Of a stretch of DNA of 64,000 nucleotides, positions 61,585 through 64,000 are shown in pieces; within the stretch, counting starts at the first letter, position 1; each line of letters starts with the position of its first letter. The notes beneath the pieces were generated by a model that worked only from the letters and a program-made list of their open reading frames with translations, ran no database searches and was not told where the DNA came from. Position numbers and translations under genes: made by a program. Source of the DNA: Alphaproteobacteria bacterium (GTDB taxonomy: Bacteria; Pseudomonadota; Alphaproteobacteria; Reyranellales; Reyranellaceae); NCBI GenBank assembly GCA_017307275.1, contig JAFKFK010000020.1:1-64000 (forward strand). Direction: 5' to 3'.

Positions 61585-64000
61585 TCAGTGCGCGGCCGCC
61601 CAGTTGTCGCCGACGCCGGTCTCGACAACCAGAGGCACGGTGAGCGTGGCGGCGCCCTCCATGATCTTGCGTGTCACGTCCTTGGTCTTGTCGAGTTCCT
61701 TCTCGGGAACCTCGAACAGAAGCTCGTCGTGCACCTGCAGCAGCATCTTGGCCTTGAGCTTGGCGGCAGTCAGGGCGTCCGGCAGGCGGATCATGGCGCG
61801 CTTGATGATGTCGGCGGCGCCTCCCTGCAGCGGGGCGTTGATCGCGGCGCGCTCGGCGAAGGCCCGCATGCCCTGGCTCTTGTCGTGAATGAAGCGCAGA
61901 TGGATCTTGCGGCCGAACGGCGTCAGCACGTAGCCGTGCTTTCGCGCATACTCCTTGGTGTTGTCCATGTAGTCGCGAATGCCGGGATAGCGCAGGAAGT
62001 ACTTGGCGATGTAGTCGCGCGCCTCGGCCTGACCGATGCCGAGCTGGTTGGCGAGGCCGAAGGCCGAGATGCCGTAGATGATGCCGAAGTTGATGGCCTT
62101 GGCGCGGCGCCGCATCAGCGGGTCCATGCCCTTGACCGGCACGCCGAACATCTCGGAAGCGGTGATGGCATGGATGTCGTCGCCGCGTTCGAAGGCCTGC
62201 TTCAGCGACGCGATGTCGGCGACGTGGGCGAGCAGTCGCAGCTCGATCTGAGAATAGTCGGCGCTGAGCAGCTTGCAGCCCGTCTCGGCGATGAAGGCTT
62301 GCCGGATCTTGCGGCCTTCCTCGGTGCGCACGGGAATGTTCTGCAGATTGGGATCGGTCGAGGCGAGCCGCCCCGTCGCGGCGCCGGTCATGTGATAGGA
62401 GGTGTGGACGCGGCCCGTCTTGGCGTCGACCTCGCGCATCAGCGCATCGGTGTAGGTGCTTTTGAGCTTGGCGAGCTGGCGATGCTCCAGGATCTTCACC
62501 GGCAGCGCATGGCCCTGCGCGGCGAGATCGTCGAGCACCGAAGCATCGGTTGCCCAGGCACCGTTCTTGTTGCGCTTGCCGCCGGGCAGCTTCTGTTCGT
62601 CGAACAGGATCTCGCCCAACTGCTTGGGCGAACCGACGTTGAATTCGCGGCCGGCGATCTTGTGAATCTCGGTCTCGAGCTCGGCCAAGCGCTTCTCGAA
62701 GTCCGTGCTCAGTCTCTTGAGCTTCAGCGCATCGACCTTGATGCCAGCGCTTTCCATGCCGAGCAGCACGGGGATCAGGGGACGTTCGATCGTTTCGTAC
62801 AGAGTCGTGACGCGTTCGGGCACCAGACGCGGCTTCAGCCGCGCCCAGAGCTGCATCGTGACGTCGGCGTCCTCCGCCGCATAGTCGCGGGCCTTTTCAA
62901 TTGGCACCTTGTCGAATGTCACCTGCTTGGCGCCACTGCCGGCGACATCGGAGAACTTGATGGTCTTCTGACCGAGATGCAGCTCAGCCAGCTCGTCCAT
63001 GCCGTGATTGTTCTTCCCGGCATCGAGCGCGAAGGAGATCAGCATCGTGTCGTCGACCGGGCCGATCTTGATGCCGTGACGGCGGAACACCGCCATGTCG
63101 TATTTGATGTTCTGGCCGACCTTCAGCACCGCGGGGTCTTCCAGCAGCGGCTTCAGCTTGGCGATTGCCGTCTTCAGCGGGATCTGGTCCGGCAGGATCT
63201 TGCCGTCACCCGCGCCATCGCCCGAGCCGCCGAGATCGAGCGCGCCCTGCGCTTCACCGCCCGGCGCACGATGGGCGATCGGAAGGTAGGCCGCGCGCCG
63301 CTTGGTCGAATTGACGTCGCCCCAGGGCCCTTCGAGCAAGGCGAGCGAGACGCCGACCAGGCCGGCATTGTTGGAATCGAGTCCATCGGTCTCGCAATCG
63401 AAGGCCACGGTGCCGGCCTTGGTCGCTTCGGCGATCCACTCGTCGAGCAGCTTCTCGTCGCGGATCAATTCGTAGTCGGCCGCCGTGAAGGGCTGGTTCG
63501 ACTTGGTGCGCACACTCGCGGGCTTGGGCGCAGGCTCCGCTTTCTTGACCGGAGCCGGCGTGGAGGAGGGGGCGACGGGTGCCGTCGCCTCGCCCAGCTC
63601 GCTGGTGAAGCGCTGCAGAAGGGTACGGAAGCCTTGCTGCTCCAGCCAGGGCAGCAGCACGTTGGGGTCGGGCTTTCTCTTGTCGAACGAGTCTGGATCC
63701 GCCGGTGCCGGCACGTCGTCACGCAAGGTCACGAGCTGCTTGGAGATGCGGATCAGCTCGGCATTGTTCTCCAGCGATTCGCGCCGCTTGGGCTGTTTGA
63801 TCTCCTTGGTGCGCTCCAGCAGCGCTTCGAGGGTGCCATACTCGTTAATGAGCTGGGCCGCGGTCTTAATGCCGATACCCGGCGCGCCCGGCACATTGTC
63901 CGTCGAGTCGCCCGCCAGCGCCTGCACGTCGACGACCTTGTCCGGCGTGACGCCAAACTTCTCGAACACTGCTTCAGGCCCCAGCTTGACCTTCTTGATC
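61585..64000 (-). CDS. polA: DNA polymerase I, N-terminus outside the window
   Basis: Partial gene: the open frame runs off the right edge, with 804 codons present and roughly 170 N-terminal residues missing. The visible part contains the end of the 5'-nuclease domain (LAGDSTDNVPGAPGIGIKTA), a proofreading domain with the metal-binding DCETDGLD, so 3'-5' exonuclease is probably active, and the polymerase core: DYSQIELRLLAH, the O-helix RRRAKAINFGIIYGIS and QVHDELLFE. Functions are Okazaki maturation and gap repair. Confidence 0.97.
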   Translation of the reverse strand, partial: IKKVKLGPEAVFEKFGVTPDKVVDVQALAGDSTDNVPGAPGIGIKTAAQLINEYGTLEALLERTKEIKQPKRRESLENNAELIRISKQLVTLRDDVPAPADPDSFDKRKPDPNVLLPWLEQQGFRTLLQRFTSELGEATAPVAPSSTPAPVKKAEPAPKPASVRTKSNQPFTAADYELIRDEKLLDEWIAEATKAGTVAFDCETDGLDSNNAGLVGVSLALLEGPWGDVNSTKRRAAYLPIAHRAPGGEAQGALDLGGSGDGAGDGKILPDQIPLKTAIAKLKPLLEDPAVLKVGQNIKYDMAVFRRHGIKIGPVDDTMLISFALDAGKNNHGMDELAELHLGQKTIKFSDVAGSGAKQVTFDKVPIEKARDYAAEDADVTMQLWARLKPRLVPERVTTLYETIERPLIPVLLGMESAGIKVDALKLKRLSTDFEKRLAELETEIHKIAGREFNVGSPKQLGEILFDEQKLPGGKRNKNGAWATDASVLDDLAAQGHALPVKILEHRQLAKLKSTYTDALMREVDAKTGRVHTSYHMTGAATGRLASTDPNLQNIPVRTEEGRKIRQAFIAETGCKLLSADYSQIELRLLAHVADIASLKQAFERGDDIHAITASEMFGVPVKGMDPLMRRRAKAINFGIIYGISAFGLANQLGIGQAEARDYIAKYFLRYPGIRDYMDNTKEYARKHGYVLTPFGRKIHLRFIHDKSQGMRAFAERAAINAPLQGGAADIIKRAMIRLPDALTAAKLKAKMLLQVHDELLFEVPEKELDKTKDVTRKIMEGAATLTVPLVVETGVGDNWAAAH

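Overview
The window is 64 kb of GC-rich, gene-dense bacterial chromosome carrying about 60 protein genes and no rRNA, tRNA, IS element or CRISPR array that I can see. Gene content and order point to an alphaproteobacterium. The markers are ChvI/ChvG next to a short HPr kinase, RapZ, an EIIA-Man-type protein, HPr and ahcY; pckA close to chvI; pyrF-trpF-trpB-trpA followed by accD-folC; and tsaE-amgK-murU-addB-addA. I cannot name the genus. No stretch longer than 300 bases lacks a gene.

Layout. 1-4417: glycerol-3-phosphate-type ABC importer (ugpB, cut by the window edge, then ugpA, ugpE, ugpC) with a coupled FAH-family hydrolase. 4469-6825: beta-carbonic anhydrase, a DUF4239-type membrane protein and an endonuclease/exonuclease/phosphatase-family enzyme. 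6829-12188: a sulfatase island with a secreted arylsulfatase, its formylglycine-generating enzyme, a DUF2490 protein, a divergent LysR regulator and a Tat-exported HAD phosphatase. 12252-17247: cysK, then on the minus strand a periplasmic redox operon (DsbD/ScsB-like electron transporter, Tat-exported peroxiredoxin-like protein, DUF3500 protein with a histidine-rich leader). 17366-24360: M20 carbamoylase-type amidase, GntR regulator, uronate-dehydrogenase-like enzyme, a membrane-anchored patatin-like protein, an N-carbamoyl-D-amino acid hydrolase, and a SugE/Gdx guanidinium exporter behind a two-hairpin guanidine-II riboswitch. 24357-29026: SnoaL-like protein, S49 peptidase, a TrmN6-like methyltransferase, polyprenyl diphosphate synthase and glpK. 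29065-33713: pyrF, trpF, a RidA protein with a lysine-rich tail, trpB, trpA and a nucleotidyltransferase. 33727-38236: MBL hydrolase, D,D-carboxypeptidase, accD, folC and trxA.

38321-46838 (minus): tsaE-amgK-murU-addB-addA, joined by overlapping stop/start codons, linking tRNA modification, peptidoglycan recycling and double-strand-break repair. 46887-53009 (minus): chvI-chvG-hprK-rapZ-EIIA-HPr, then ahcY; this is a two-component system joined to a regulatory (non-transporting) PTS branch. A strong ahcY terminator hairpin contains the tsaE start codon. 53140-57606: HugZ-like protein, pckA and a class III adenylate cyclase. 57720-60404: an envelope gene group (DUF3300, DUF2950, glycine-zipper lipoprotein, HdeA/B-like protein). 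60468-64000: HhH protein, glutathione S-transferase and polA, cut by the window edge.

Most of the window is core chromosome. The items most worth a second look are the guanidine-II riboswitch, the tsaE start inside a terminator, the tailed RidA and the alternative hairpins in the trp operon, the His-rich DUF3500 leader in a redox operon, and the membrane-patatin fusion.
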